Shown here piece by piece: positions 19,101 to 26,496 of a stretch of 64,000 bases of DNA. The position numbers and the translations under genes were made by a program. Under the pieces are notes generated by a model. The model did not search any database. It worked only from the letters and a program-made list of their open reading frames with translations, and was not told where the DNA came from. This stretch comes from Candidatus Endonucleibacter sp. (ex Gigantidas childressi) (GTDB taxonomy: Bacteria > Pseudomonadota > Gammaproteobacteria > Pseudomonadales > Endozoicomonadaceae), in assembly GCA_030674875.1 (NCBI GenBank), contig JASXSU010000002.1:372001-436000 (forward strand), in the 5' to 3' direction. Position 1 is the first letter of the stretch. Each line of letters opens with the position of its first letter.

Positions 19101-19920
19101 CTGACTTATCATCCACTAGAGGTAAAGGTATAACATTAAATTCTGAGCCCTTATTGCAAATTGTGGCTGGACAGCAAGAATTATCGTTAAAAACAATCAT
19201 CGGAAGCACGCTTCCACTCTTCTCTAGATAATTATCACCCTCTAAAAGAGACGCTACCAACAGCCCTTTCACTTGTTTATTGGAAGCATTCCCTGCGTAA
19301 GAATTGGGTGATAGCAACCTACCCGTCCTTATCCTTATGCTGGAAATTGGTTTATAATTTGTGATAAAATGTGCAACTATATCACCAGAGTATTTGCTGA
19401 ACTCCTCAAAAAAAGATACAGTTGAGCCATTTGCTAGGGTTAAGCTACATTTATCTGTTAACGCCTTGTTAAGATATATTTTCCCTTGAAATGATTTAGG
19501 TTTAAATGAGAACTTACTACTATCTGGGAGTTTTTCATGTCCAGATTCTTCAATCTGTATATCTGTATTTGATGTTAAATAATAATTTTTTGTACGTTCA
19601 TCCAAACTTTTATCATCAAATTCAAGGCATATACGTGAAATCGGGTTATCTTCTTTCTCAGGAAAGCACCATTCTATATACCATTCACTTTTTTGGGATA
19701 CATTTTCACGACCCTCTTCGTCATTAATATTATCTGAGAAAAGGCAAGTACGATAGCAAGAAGGAAAGTCTGTTTGCTTTTTATCTACCTGGATACAAGA
19801 GAAAACATCCACGCAAAATGAGTCGTTAGCTTGTATAAAACAAAAAGAAAAAATAGTGATGAAAAAAAACTTGCGTATCTGCAATCTATAATCTTGTGTT
19901 TTAAGTACGATATTATTCAT
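13156..19920 (-). CDS. very large secreted protein of unknown function with cysteine cluster (2254 aa)
   Basis: One uninterrupted frame of 6.8 kb amid decayed DNA, so it is probably under selection. The N-terminus has a signal-like segment (RKFFFITIFSFCFIQANDSFC, about residues 16-36). Residues about 60-250 resemble the small secreted family encoded at 21.5-27.3 kb (see findings). The middle (about 300-1450) is helical and charged. Around 1510-1540 there is a hydrophobic stretch (NIVSSLLATVVGLVQSAGWFG), followed at about 1569-1690 by a cluster of some 24 cysteines, including YCCCCLC. Other hydrophobic segments lie near 1725 and 1815. The tail is Ser/Thr/Asp-rich. No enzyme motif was recognised. 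No operon partner is adjacent. Export and size suggest a surface or effector protein, unproven. Confidence 0.75.
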   Translation of the reverse strand: MNNIVLKTQDYRLQIRKFFFITIFSFCFIQANDSFCVDVFSCIQVDKKQTDFPSCYRTCLFSDNINDEEGRENVSQKSEWYIEWCFPEKEDNPISRICLEFDDKSLDERTKNYYLTSNTDIQIEESGHEKLPDSSKFSFKPKSFQGKIYLNKALTDKCSLTLANGSTVSFFEEFSKYSGDIVAHFITNYKPISSIRIRTGRLLSPNSYAGNASNKQVKGLLVASLLEGDNYLEKSGSVLPMIVFNDNSCCPATICNKGSEFNVIPLPLVDDKSELGSIVSGSCSGMLLKVEMLKKIQSDGFVSKPTECLVSQSTLPSRNISSVCSSAPTGVCPIEMWMEIKKKMEAEFPVEHIPLHQSYGEWARAIIWDIANSCCQDTLHHRFNHFCEDNDLSIHDLWILSSYDIKRAKESRYFSTNKSLQFDKGAVSPQADGNLAFAATQLESKAIDYGKKYKNAFAFLNKIIKDLVRYVGEIKTRDEQNIIAEINEVCRKLECPHFESIGDHLKIIIYNCATCVKLCPAIMSFCRMRVISSLDNHWLHTLHKLFIKAGMVAEERGGKWQLITQESISAGSDIRDTENELTDSAELKSFCDYVTYIESNIPVEFEGRQKLTCDLINGARESAERLDKLWEHTKTNLKELFFDKESFEGDELLDIPTSYVVIAAMHQMAKKAPQNDDELSQIYLNITKELNRIKSAVPKSYNLLPQHFPVDREYSNLIQAETQSASPLLQDLLENSTLSYVAGQIALIVRGLYTDFLSEAESGDSFGDCLISTIESTISKRGVGLDSNKFFVLLEHLLGIQQKMNEIYNAFSQMKEENEFDIPEQAKKLRQAECCFIKATQGKITSVHAGVNALRHLFDILSDASRSLDNSQDDSTNVFVAFEKLDIRENGDKDKDVSSSMNTKKLIGKGKLTYAWLFLKACLDGKKRAKYAENREEKHLPVDLQLKKGKSFVPFLAKYIVRTPGSFLEKSKDIVESLIWDRFQWPCDSQTGKLAGIHKPVSEWAEDEIKSFINTTGYLKFNKNYKHWWHLAREEKSNKGIETIPESNTMVVTPEIIDSIQFITEMVITYSIFKAERERSQHLGDQAIAEACSVLKSLLAENGEIKKRYNKVIDYRKNYHNKSMVEHKEIERSGCKLLEPSEIITIVMEKALLTQENKTKIKNIVNKSVQNGWLKISGNYFQDDSNFCLLNRLTLDKIDGAKSNGCEEFYHAYRCLERSWQEVLGCDYALSIVQHTDDELSYLIQGMSLPCISCGTTEVGDDGGFNLSNLCFSPVNQEQVESEENDTSKIIESELIEPFSPKLFELASKLFSDNIDSTGTHLAYFMLNGADSHAPHHLDQEVKAIQKSDALKKLNKFYKSYCKDMTDQNKRWKIIAELDKLLVGSQLSGWWSAIRNYARSGVEAMAKWDVWILPVYITWSLLTSKSLSSGGEVLDSVMDIRDLSAPTNNGTSVESVINALEECSRESSTSASSGSLVDYVKSMRANAEKIHKTAADMSSKHNNNFGATESGWYTANIVSSLLATVVGLVQSAGWFGDQLSIMEKTLSTENIGLITGMLPPQIAEHYLKMEVGECLYQPAFELCECKNKAAGQPGCPVECKLKYACRCNCSNDNGAFDGNICKSSCCDVINRCHDGLACIHTCPETTVHKCFGICCDLDKSPCARNISQATSYCCCCLCAGPGMLCAPLKAIIGNNPHNYRQVVRDRLDGASERTIGTATRTVPYNTFKEFLNTGDKRKTAILLGRVFALTVDGVIAVGEIAKFSCQANAFEKHESVSRALSKVYTTEARNEVDMDVLSKMYNSERAQYLLRGEKIVKIPFRSVDKALSAASWITGCAALAYSVSQVPSGIIGTCVKPFTAAFPTRPFKRLWNIVKGKESDDTWKGVMQHTLKTGINLSTRTIKEKVPAGASVYFLGKSQRLSSSRRTANMGNNAQAVLGNLKNGVTGPYNRTLLQSGDPAAMTFAGAIDAAEGFVVDAGNSERSARNMLNVPPSTRIAGRHLIESCWRQAMSCCDTPRKYTLLAKEIISMLSQDGVIQHSDFMTAFLKRSESLLQEDWLKLKSLNNGQSTESSGQEHFFGAGSEFESINLDSASDLTQRNARSKNGDDTSPDVTVTITETIKKPKLNHNPLSHMFHHAFISHQLKTRTNGILHPPVNTEIGDMISTVEASGSGADELEYRPPSVTIPFTSGHNNFDAIDNLVARAMALDLHKASAMSSLLPILIELLKHEADFMAYYSRLPVPMALSGCKSHQD

Positions 19921-20354
19921 ATATTACAATGTTCCTGTCACTCAATATCTTCAATACTTAGCGCGCTAGCCACTATATACTAGCAATTATTAAAGGTGTT
20001 AATTTTTATCGATCTCGCCCGCCATCAATAGTCACCGGTGTAGCAAGAGCCATAGTGCATGACATAATTATATCCACACGTCCTCATCTGCCTACAAGTT
20101 CATTGCTATACTTATACCGCCGTAGTAGGTGAGTGTCTATTTAAATAAGTGGCTACATCCATACATACATAAGCATGGGAGACTATAACAAAAAGACTAT
20201 TTGTATGTATATACAAATTTATATTAAAACACATATCCTATACCCATCTGAGCTCAAGTACAGGTTTGAGAACCTAAAAATTATCGCTAATCCTAATGAT
20301 CAACAAAACACCAACTTCCAGTACAGTACTGTAGTTATACAATAAGTGCAACAA
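19921..20354. other. gene-free stretch upstream of the large secreted protein
   Basis: AT-rich and without a credible frame. Faint pieces of the A2 repeat (CAATAGTCACCGGTGTAGC near 20026-20044) are visible. The promoter of the large minus-strand gene should lie in the first 150 bases but no clear consensus boxes were found. Confidence 0.35.
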
Positions 20355-20783
20355 CCTATGTCCGGGACAAAATATTTAGCAGATCTAAAAAAGTGGTTTG
20401 ATCATTTTTTGCACAGCTGTTTTTGAGCACCCGTCTAAGCCCATCCAAACCTAATATAAACAGGCTCTTGGCTGGACGGCAATGCTTGTTCAGCGGAATT
20501 GATTTGCATTCCCATAACACCAGAGCCCTACTAGTAGGCACCACACAACAGCAATCGTCAGTAGTCCAATCAGTTTATCCATCCGCTCAAGGTTCGTCAT
20601 CTGTGTGGACTCCAAATCAAAGCCCCGACTTTTTAGATTGCCAAACATGGTTTCAATACTCCAGCGCTTACAATAGTCATCTATTATACTGTCTGGATTT
20701 TTAGTAGCTACGACGATCAACAATCCTTTCAGAGTTCGACGGACTGCAATATAGAGCGGCACTCCCGATACATGCATCTTGGT
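20355..20783 (-). pseudogene. IS4-type transposase relic (C-terminal part)
   Basis: The right end, CCTATGTCCGGGACAAAA, resembles the ends of other IS4-type relics here (58481, 47378, 62863). On the minus strand the residues YCKRWSIETMFGNLKSRGF contain the YREK-like region and catalytic Glu of IS4/IS10-type transposases. Only the last third of the gene remains and it has frame breaks after ANQFR. It is fused at about 20783 to an IS30-type relic in the opposite direction. Confidence 0.75.
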
Positions 20784-21385
20784 CGCCAGTGCAAGAAGTA
20801 TGACAAGCGACGAAACGGCAAGTTAACGGCGGCCAGATAAAGAACCGCGTCAGCATGATGATCGCCCAGAGATCGTTGACGATAAATCGCGTATCGGAGA
20901 CTGGGAGATTGATACCATCATTGGCAAAGGACATAGCTGGGCTTTGGTAACTATCGTCTAGCTGGTCACGAAGTACACGGCTCAGCCCAGGCGAACAGCA
21001 AAATCGCAGCAGATGTGACAAGGGCTACGATCAGCTTGCTCAACCCATGCAAGAATATTATTCACACCATTACGGCTGACAACGGGAAAGAGTTTTCGTA
21101 CCATGAGAAAATCAGCCAAGCATTATCGGCGGAGGTTTACTTTGCGCACTCCTACAGCTCTTGGGAGCGAGGGTTAAATGAAAACACCAACGGCTTGCTA
21201 CGACGATATTTTCCAAAGAATACAGACTTCAAGAAAGTCGGTCAGATAGTGTGAAACGAGCATTGATGCGGCTTAATTCTCGGCCAAGAAAAGATTTGAA
21301 TTTTAAAACACCCGCTCTGATAATGGGTGAACACAAGGCTGCGTTAGCAGCTTAAGCTTTGATGCACTTGGAATTTGAATCCGCG
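20784..21385 (+). pseudogene. IS30-type transposase relic (C-terminal half)
   Basis: Several frames together give RIGDWEIDTIIGKGHSWALVT (first catalytic Asp), TADNGKEFSYHEKISQAL (second Asp) and SSWERGLNENTNGLLRRYFPK (Glu), the DDE triad order of IS30. Stops and shifts separate them. The right end, ATGCACTTGGAATTTGAATCCGCG, resembles the terminal repeat found in the 114-bp element at 53982-54095. The 5' half is missing. The family is distinct from the IS30 element at 22428-23504. Confidence 0.75.
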
Positions 21386-21387
21386 AA

Positions 21388-21441
21388 GTATATAAACCCA
21401 CTCCATATAAAACACAACCAAGTTGCACAGAATTAGAAATT
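21388..21441 (-). pseudogene. lptG fragment (duplication scar 1)
   Basis: The stretch ACCCACTCCATATAAAACAC and following bases to TTGCACAGAATTAGA match intact lptG at about 28015-28065 (CTCACTCCATATAAAACACCACCTGGTTGCACAGCATTAAA). It lies just downstream of the first secreted paralogue, cut on the left by the IS30-type relic. Confidence 0.6.
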
Positions 21442-21492
21442 AACACCATTGAAGTTAATGAGTATATTATCTAAAACTGCGCCATATCAATA

Positions 21493-22308
21493 TTACTGAT
21501 AATCTAATATACAACCGAGCAACTCACAAATACACTCTGCCGCGCCTAAGGAATCTGTCTCATCCGTACTGCCTAACACCTTAAACGATAAAGAAAGCTT
21601 TGTCTCTACCTTATACAAAGAACCACAGCTACAAATAGACGGTCCAACATCTAACTCTAGCCCCCCGCAATGGCCGCAGAGATAATCAAAATGGTTATAC
21701 ACCTTCCCTCTACCCCCTTCTACTACCTCACTAGACCTCACTTCATCTTTTCTACAATATGATATAGTACCTTGGCCTGTATCTTTATCACAAACAAAGT
21801 CCCCACCCATGGTATTAACTGTGACCCAGGGCACCTTTAACACACTTAGCTCTTTATTAGAATTTCTTATCTCAATATTTATCTCATTACCATTCGCACT
21901 ACCGTTTTTAAATACCATCAACGGTGACATAGGCTCCCTAGAAGAAGATGCACCAGTATCTTCCAAATACACAAAGAAAGCAGGTTTTATAGTGTTAATG
22001 GAAAACATAGTCGTGTTTTCTATGATCTTATCCACATGAACCATCTGAACTTTTGAAATTACTATATTAGATTTATTATCATAATAAGTAATACTATCCT
22101 CTTCATACTTCTCTTTTATATCCTGACAAATTACAGGGCTTGAAAGAGAGTAAAGCAACTCCCACGGCTCATTAAAACTCTCGCAGCTGAATGCCTTGCC
22201 TTCATTAACGATACTTATACCCGCCCAACAAGAAGCACCGCAGAATAACATAAAGAACAACACAACAAAAGGCTGAAAGCACTTTCCGTACCTATACAAC
22301 AAAAACAT
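21493..22308 (-). CDS. secreted protein, tandem family member 1 (271 aa)
   Basis: Unrecognised family, one of four tandem paralogues (21493, 23658, 25116, 26497). It starts MFLLYRYGKC, then has a hydrophobic signal segment ending ASCWAG, so it is exported. Conserved blocks across the family are PW.L.YSL....ICQDI...Y, a run of beta-like strands around NIVISKV, NTTMFSI...P.FFVYLE, and PMSPLMVFK. Near the C-terminus lies CGHC...CSC, part of a conserved C-x2-C...C-x-C pattern that could bind metal or form disulfides. This member is closest to member 3. It has an extra Cys-containing tail (CICELLGC). A TATAAT-like box lies about 30 bases upstream. Confidence 0.75.
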   Translation of the reverse strand: MFLLYRYGKCFQPFVVLFFMLFCGASCWAGISIVNEGKAFSCESFNEPWELLYSLSSPVICQDIKEKYEEDSITYYDNKSNIVISKVQMVHVDKIIENTTMFSINTIKPAFFVYLEDTGASSSREPMSPLMVFKNGSANGNEINIEIRNSNKELSVLKVPWVTVNTMGGDFVCDKDTGQGTISYCRKDEVRSSEVVEGGRGKVYNHFDYLCGHCGGLELDVGPSICSCGSLYKVETKLSLSFKVLGSTDETDSLGAAECICELLGCILDYQ

Positions 22309-22335
22309 AATTTACACCTAATTTAATGTTAAGGA

Positions 22336-22341
22336 ATTATA
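22336..22341 (-). promoter_or_regulatory. putative -10 box of secreted paralogue 1
   Basis: On the minus strand GCTATAATTCC sits about 28 bases before the ATG at 22308. The whole upstream block (ending TTAACATTAAATTAG before the start) is nearly identical upstream of paralogue 3 at 25916-25921, which supports a shared promoter. No strong -35 is visible at 17 bp. Confidence 0.5.
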
Positions 22342-22399
22342 GCTCATGCAAAGCTTTTTACTGACTTATTCTTAGAACGAACCACGCTAAACATACAGC

Positions 22400-22427
22400 A
22401 TACAGCAAGCGACAAGCGACAAGCGAC
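22400..22427. repeat. short tandem repeat (about 7-bp units)
   Basis: Units of CAAGCGA repeat before the IS30 left end. Equivalent runs of AAGCGAT units lie at 24539-24556 and 25995-26035, in the same position upstream of paralogues 2 and 3, so the run is part of the duplicated unit. Confidence 0.55.
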
Positions 22428-23504
22428 GCTGGATCAATATAATAAGTGCAATTGACTAAAATCTTATAGGTGAGCCAGCTGCCGGTATATTTGTAGCTAT
22501 CACCCTAAAAATGGAAGCCAAGAATGAGTACTCAAACTAGGCCATACAAGCAGCTTACTCAAAGGCAACGGTATCAGATTGAGGCTCTTCTTAGAACAGA
22601 CTACATGCAGAAAGAAATCGCAGTGTCAGTAGGTATCAGTGAGAGTGCTTTATAACGAGAGTTGAGTCGTAATGCCAATGATGATGGCTACGGTGCTGAA
22701 AGCACCCACGCACTAGCCAGTCAGCGTAGAGTAAAAGCTACAAAGTTCAGCAAAACAGGTAAACGACACATGCCCATAATAAAGAAAGGGCTATTGCTTG
22801 GTTGGTCTCCTGAAAATATCAGTTTCCGGATGAAGGTGGAAGTGCCCGACATCGCACTCAGCCACACCACTGTTTATAAACGTGTTGCTACTAACAAAGT
22901 GCTAGGAGGCTCTTTGCATAAGAATCTACCCCGCTTTGGCAAGAGGCGCTGCAAAGGTGGTAAGCGTAAGGCTGGGCGTATCACGATCCCAGGCCGCGTC
23001 GATATTTCCGATCGGCCCGCAGTTGTTGATCTGCGGTCTCGTTAGGCGATTGGGAGGGTGATACTATTTATGGACAGGACGCCCATCTGGTCACCCTTGT
23101 AGACCGCAAAAGTCGGTTAACTTTAATAGGAAAAGTTGATACAAAACACGCCGAAGTTGTTGCTGAAAGTATGATCAAGCTTCTGAAGCGGGTGTCATCG
23201 GTCTGCACAGTCACCCTAGATAATAGTGGTGAGTTTGCAGCCCATGAGAAAGTAGCAAAATCAATGAATGCAGATATCTACTTTGCCAAGCCTTATGCTA
23301 GTTATCAGCGGGGAACTAACGAAAATACCAATGGCATCATTCGGAGAACCTGGCCTAAAAAAATGGCGTTGAGTCATCTAACAGAAGATGATCTGAGGAC
23401 AATGGAAATGTTGATCAATACCATGCCTAGGAAGGTTTTAGGAGGGCGAACACCACTCGAAGTCTACACAGGACAGCCGATTGCACTTATTGCTTGAATC
23501 CAGC
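22428..23504 (+). mobile_element. IS30-type insertion sequence, copy A (inactive)
   Basis: Left end GCTGGATCAATATAATAAGTG (22428 on) and right end ATTGCACTTATTGCTTGAATCCAGC form imperfect inverted repeats; the length is 1077 bp. The transposase would start at the ATG at 22524 (MSTQTRPYKQLTQ). A TAA at 22653 replaces a Ser codon in SESALSREL, and a one-base deletion near 23040 shifts frame in RSRLGDWEGD. Catalytic landmarks still readable are LGDWEGDTIYGQD, VTLDNSGEF and RGTNENTNGIIRRTWPK. It landed between secreted paralogues 1 and 2. Confidence 0.88.
22524..23497 (+). pseudogene. IS30 family transposase pseudogene (copy A)
   Basis: About 324 codons when the two lesions are repaired. It has an N-terminal helix-turn-helix (MQKEIAVSVGISESAL, also the place of the nonsense mutation) and a C-terminal DDE core. 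The open pieces are 22662-23045 and 23171-23497. In copy B the same gene has a different single lesion, so the copies decayed independently. Confidence 0.85.
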
Positions 23505-23592
23505 ATCACCTATTACTCGTAGGCTCATTGGGTTCGCTTATTTATCGCAAATTGGCACCTTCAATTGTAAGAATGCACACTATTGAAGTTAA
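23505..23592. repeat. family-A repeat fragment beside IS30-A
   Basis: CACCTATTACTCGTAGGCTCATTGGGTTCGC matches the central part of the dispersed repeat and TTGAAGTTAATGGGTATGC its right end. The left half is missing, probably cut by the IS30 insertion. Confidence 0.5.
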
Positions 23593-23657
23593 TGGGTATG
23601 CTACTTGAAACTGCGTCACATTAATGTTACAAACGTGAATCAACCAGTCGAAATATT

Positions 23658-24422
23658 TTATTCACCCACACTATCTAGCACCCTAAACGAGAAAGAAAGC
23701 TTTGTCTTTATCATATCCACCAATTTGCAGCTACAAGAAAAAGGTCTTCTAACATCAATCAACCCTCCCCCACGGCAAGTGCTGCACAACTTATAAACTC
23801 TATCATACACCACCCCACGCTTATCCCCATATTTTTTTTGTTCCCTACTACACCTACTTTCACCTACTCTATAATATGACATAGTACCTAGGCCGTTGAC
23901 TTTATCATAAATAAAACTCTCCTCACGCGTCCGCACTACTACGCACGACATCGGCAACACCTCTATCTCTTTATTAGAATTTCTTATCTCAATCTTTATT
24001 ATCTTATCACTTTCCTCACGTTTTCTGCTAAACACCAACAGCGGAGACATAGGACCCCATAAAGAGGGCGCACCAACACTTTCCAAATATACAAAGAAAA
24101 CAGGACAGTCAGTGTCAATGGAAAACAGGCTAGTGTTTTCTATGACATTTGTCACATCAACCATCAAAACTTTTGAAATTACTACATTATATTTATCATA
24201 ATAAGTAACACTATCCTCATTATAACTATCCCTTATATCTTTACAAATCACAGAGCTTGAGAGAGAGTAAAACAACCGCCATGGCTCACTCAAATATTCG
24301 GTTCTGAATGCCTTACCTTCATCAATTATCTCTATACCTGCCAAAGACGCACTACAGAATAACATAAATAATAATGCCACAAAAGACTGCCTGCACTTTC
24401 CACACTTATACAACAAAAACAT
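23658..24422 (-). CDS. secreted protein, tandem family member 2 (254 aa)
   Basis: Paralogue with the same start (MFLLYKCGKC), signal segment ending SASLAG, and family blocks PWRLFYSLSSSVICKDI, NVVISKVLMV, NTSLFSI...FFVYLE and PMSPLLVF. The C-terminal cysteine motif is CSTCRGG...SCSC. It is more diverged from members 1 and 3 than they are from each other, with a Lys/Arg-rich insert (YDRVYKL region) before the motif. Downstream on its strand is an IS30 copy instead of the lptG scar seen for others. Its function is unknown. Confidence 0.75.
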   Translation of the reverse strand: MFLLYKCGKCRQSFVALLFMLFCSASLAGIEIIDEGKAFRTEYLSEPWRLFYSLSSSVICKDIRDSYNEDSVTYYDKYNVVISKVLMVDVTNVIENTSLFSIDTDCPVFFVYLESVGAPSLWGPMSPLLVFSRKREESDKIIKIEIRNSNKEIEVLPMSCVVVRTREESFIYDKVNGLGTMSYYRVGESRCSREQKKYGDKRGVVYDRVYKLCSTCRGGGLIDVRRPFSCSCKLVDMIKTKLSFSFRVLDSVGE

Positions 24423-24538
24423 AATTTACACACTTAATTTAATCTAATATTAAAGGGTTTTAGTCTATACAAAACTTTCTGCCGCCTCTGCGCTTGCACT
24501 ACTTTCCTTATGACGAATAACTCTAGACATACAAAAAG

Positions 24539-24556
24539 CGATAAGCGATAAGCGAT
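24539..24556. repeat. short tandem repeat (AAGCGAT units)
   Basis: AAGCGATAAGCGATAAGCGAT upstream of paralogue 2, matching the runs at 22400 and 25995. It is shorter here. Confidence 0.5.
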
Positions 24557-24589
24557 AACGGAAATATATCAGGCCATTTAATTGCTACA

Positions 24590-24880
24590 AGTCACATACC
24601 ACTCCGCGAACTATAATCACCCCCACAACAAAGCAAAGAGCAGGAAGAATCAAAACCGCCAGAACAGATGAAAAACCAAGCACCAATCTTAAAGAACCAA
24701 TCAAACTTTGAATAACCGTAAAAACAATACCAATGTTCACACCTGAGAGCACTCTTAATCCCATACCGACAAAACGAAATTACCAAAAATTAAATGAAAG
24801 GCTAATCATGACCAAAGAAAAAAACAGACTGATGCTGTACAATCTCAATTCAAAATATTAGCCGATACTATCACTAGCCC
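24590..24880 (-). pseudogene. lptG 3'-end duplicate (scar 2)
   Basis: The stretch from about 24598 matches intact lptG from 27472 on, covering its last ~90 codons: membrane-segment coding around ATCAAAACCGCCAGAACA and AACCAATCAAACTTTGAA, and the region TGAAAGGCTAATCATGACC. Frame is lost by indels. It ends where the 139-bp element at 24893 begins. It lies upstream of paralogue 2 and downstream of paralogue 3, as expected if a unit of secreted gene plus lptG end was duplicated. Confidence 0.8.
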
Positions 24881-24892
24881 GCCACTCAATAT

Positions 24893-25031
24893 GAGACCTT
24901 TGCACGAGCCGTAATTTTGTTAGTCGGTGAGGAAAACACGCACTAAAATAGATGATTTATGCTTGTAAATTATCGATTTAGTGCGTTTTTAAAGCAGCCA
25001 GCTGGCAAAAGAACAATCGTGCAAAGGTCTC
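24893..25031. mobile_element. 139-bp MITE-like element (family B), copy 1
   Basis: Perfect 15-bp terminal inverted repeats GAGACCTTTGCACGA and TCGTGCAAAGGTCTC. ATAT flanks both sides, suggesting a target duplication. Second copy at 54276-54414 is over 90 percent identical by eye. It has no coding capacity. The GAGACC ends resemble those of the IS5-type element here, so an IS5-class transposase may mobilise it; inference. Confidence 0.82.
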
Positions 25032-25115
25032 ATATTATCTAAACCTCCGCCATATTAATATTATTACTCTACCTTATCATCCAACTAATCAACCCACAAA
25101 TCCGATTTTTCGAGG

Positions 25116-25886
25116 CTATGGATGGGAATCTTTCTCATCCGTGATGTATAGCACCTTAAACGAGAAAGAAAGCTTTGTCTCTACCTGATACAAAGGACCA
25201 CAGTCACAAATAGACTGTTCACAATCTATATCTATACCCAGGCAACGGCTGCAGACCTTATGAAAATTGCCATACACCTTCCCTCGACCCCCTTCTACTA
25301 CCTTATCACTAGACTTCACTTCATCTTTTCTACAATATGACATAGTACCTAGGCCGTTTACTTTATCATAAACAAAGTCTCCACCCAAAGTCTTAACTGT
25401 GACCCAGGACGCCTTAAACACACTTAGCTTTTTATTAGAATCTCTTATCTCAACATTTATCTCATTACCCTTCGCACTATCGTTTTTAAATACCATCAAC
25501 GGTGACATAGGATCCCAAGCAGAAGATGCACCAGTATCTTCCAAATACACAAAGAAAACAGGTTTTCCAGCGTTAATGGAAAACATAGTCGTGTTTTCTA
25601 TGATCTTATCCACAGAAACCGCCATAACTTTTGAAATTACTATATTAGATTTATTAGTATAATAAGTAATACTATCCTCTTCATACTTCTTCTTTATATC
25701 CTGACAAATTACAGAGCCTGAAAGAGAATAAAGCAATTTCCATGGCTTACTAAAACAACCGCATTCGAATGCCTTGCCGTTATGAACTATACTTACTCCC
25801 GCCCAACAAGAAGCACCGCAGCATAACATAAATAACAACACAACAAAAGACTGAAAGCACTTTCCGTACCTATACAACAAAAACAT
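25116..25886 (-). CDS. secreted protein, tandem family member 3 (256 aa)
   Basis: Very close to member 1 through most of its length: MFLLYRYGKCFQ, signal ending ASCWAG, then PWKLLYSLSGSVICQDI, NIVISKV and EDTGASSAWDPMSPLMVFK, and cysteine motif CSRC...CDC. It differs in a shorter tail and in scattered charged residues. The near-identity with member 1, including upstream DNA, points to a recent duplication or gene conversion. Its function is unknown; export is likely. Confidence 0.75.
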   Translation of the reverse strand: MFLLYRYGKCFQSFVVLLFMLCCGASCWAGVSIVHNGKAFECGCFSKPWKLLYSLSGSVICQDIKKKYEEDSITYYTNKSNIVISKVMAVSVDKIIENTTMFSINAGKPVFFVYLEDTGASSAWDPMSPLMVFKNDSAKGNEINVEIRDSNKKLSVFKASWVTVKTLGGDFVYDKVNGLGTMSYCRKDEVKSSDKVVEGGRGKVYGNFHKVCSRCLGIDIDCEQSICDCGPLYQVETKLSFSFKVLYITDEKDSHP

Positions 25887-25915
25887 AATTTACACACCTA
25901 ATTTAATGTTAAGGA

Positions 25916-25921
25916 ATTATA
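25916..25921 (-). promoter_or_regulatory. putative -10 box of secreted paralogue 3
   Basis: Minus-strand GCTATAATTCC about 30 bases before the ATG at 25886, in an upstream block nearly identical to that of paralogue 1. Confidence 0.5.
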
Positions 25922-25977
25922 GCTCATGCAAAACTTTTTGCTGACTGATTCTTAGAACGAACCACGCTAAACATACG

Positions 25978-26037
25978 ACATACAGCATACAGCATACAAC
26001 AAGCGATAAGAGATAAGCGATAAGCGATAAGCGACAA
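25978..26037. repeat. short tandem repeats (ACATACAGCAT and AAGCGAT units)
   Basis: Runs CATACAGCATACAGCATACA and several AAGCGAT/AAGAGAT units stand upstream of paralogue 3. The longest of three such runs in the array. The unit size is too small and there is no spacer structure, so it is not a CRISPR. Confidence 0.6.
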
Positions 26038-26082
26038 TAAAAATGTAGCAGATCATTTTCTTTCTTATGCAACTCTGCAAAT

Positions 26083-26465
26083 CATCACACCCCTCAACCA
26101 AACAAGGGGCAAGATAAATCAAACCTGTCAGAACCAATGAAAAACCAAACATCAACCTCAAAGAATCTAGCAAACCTTGAATAACTGTAAAAACCATACC
26201 TATGATCACACCTAAGAATACTCTTAACCCAATACTGACAGAACGAAGTGAGCAAAAAATAAATACAGGCTAATCATAACCAAAGCAATAACAGACAGCT
26301 ACTGTAAAACTTTAAGTCAAAATATCATCAGAGTACGTTTTCAGATCAGTCATAGAAAGCTCATCAGCCTTCAAAATAACAATTTTTAATAATGCTATTC
26401 TAAGAGTGGCCAAAAGACCCAGTTAGCTTTGCTTCCACGATATATAGTTTTCCATTAAAGTGATA
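26083..26465 (-). pseudogene. lptG 3'-end duplicate (scar 3)
   Basis: Matches intact lptG from about 27475 to 27910 in order, for example ATCAGAGTACGTTTTCAGAT against 27775 and TTCCATTAAAG against 27899, with a deletion of about 60 bases in the middle. It is the longest of three lptG pieces and abuts the 3' side of paralogue 4. The frame is broken. Confidence 0.82.
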
Positions 26466-26496
26466 CACTATCTGAAACTACGCCATATGTATATTA

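Noticed and set aside
24592-24786. 64-aa minus-strand frame as a gene
   Set aside because: It is a frameshifted piece of the duplicated lptG end.
25978-26037. CRISPR-like tandem repeats
   Set aside because: Units are about 7 bp with no spacers and no cas genes nearby.
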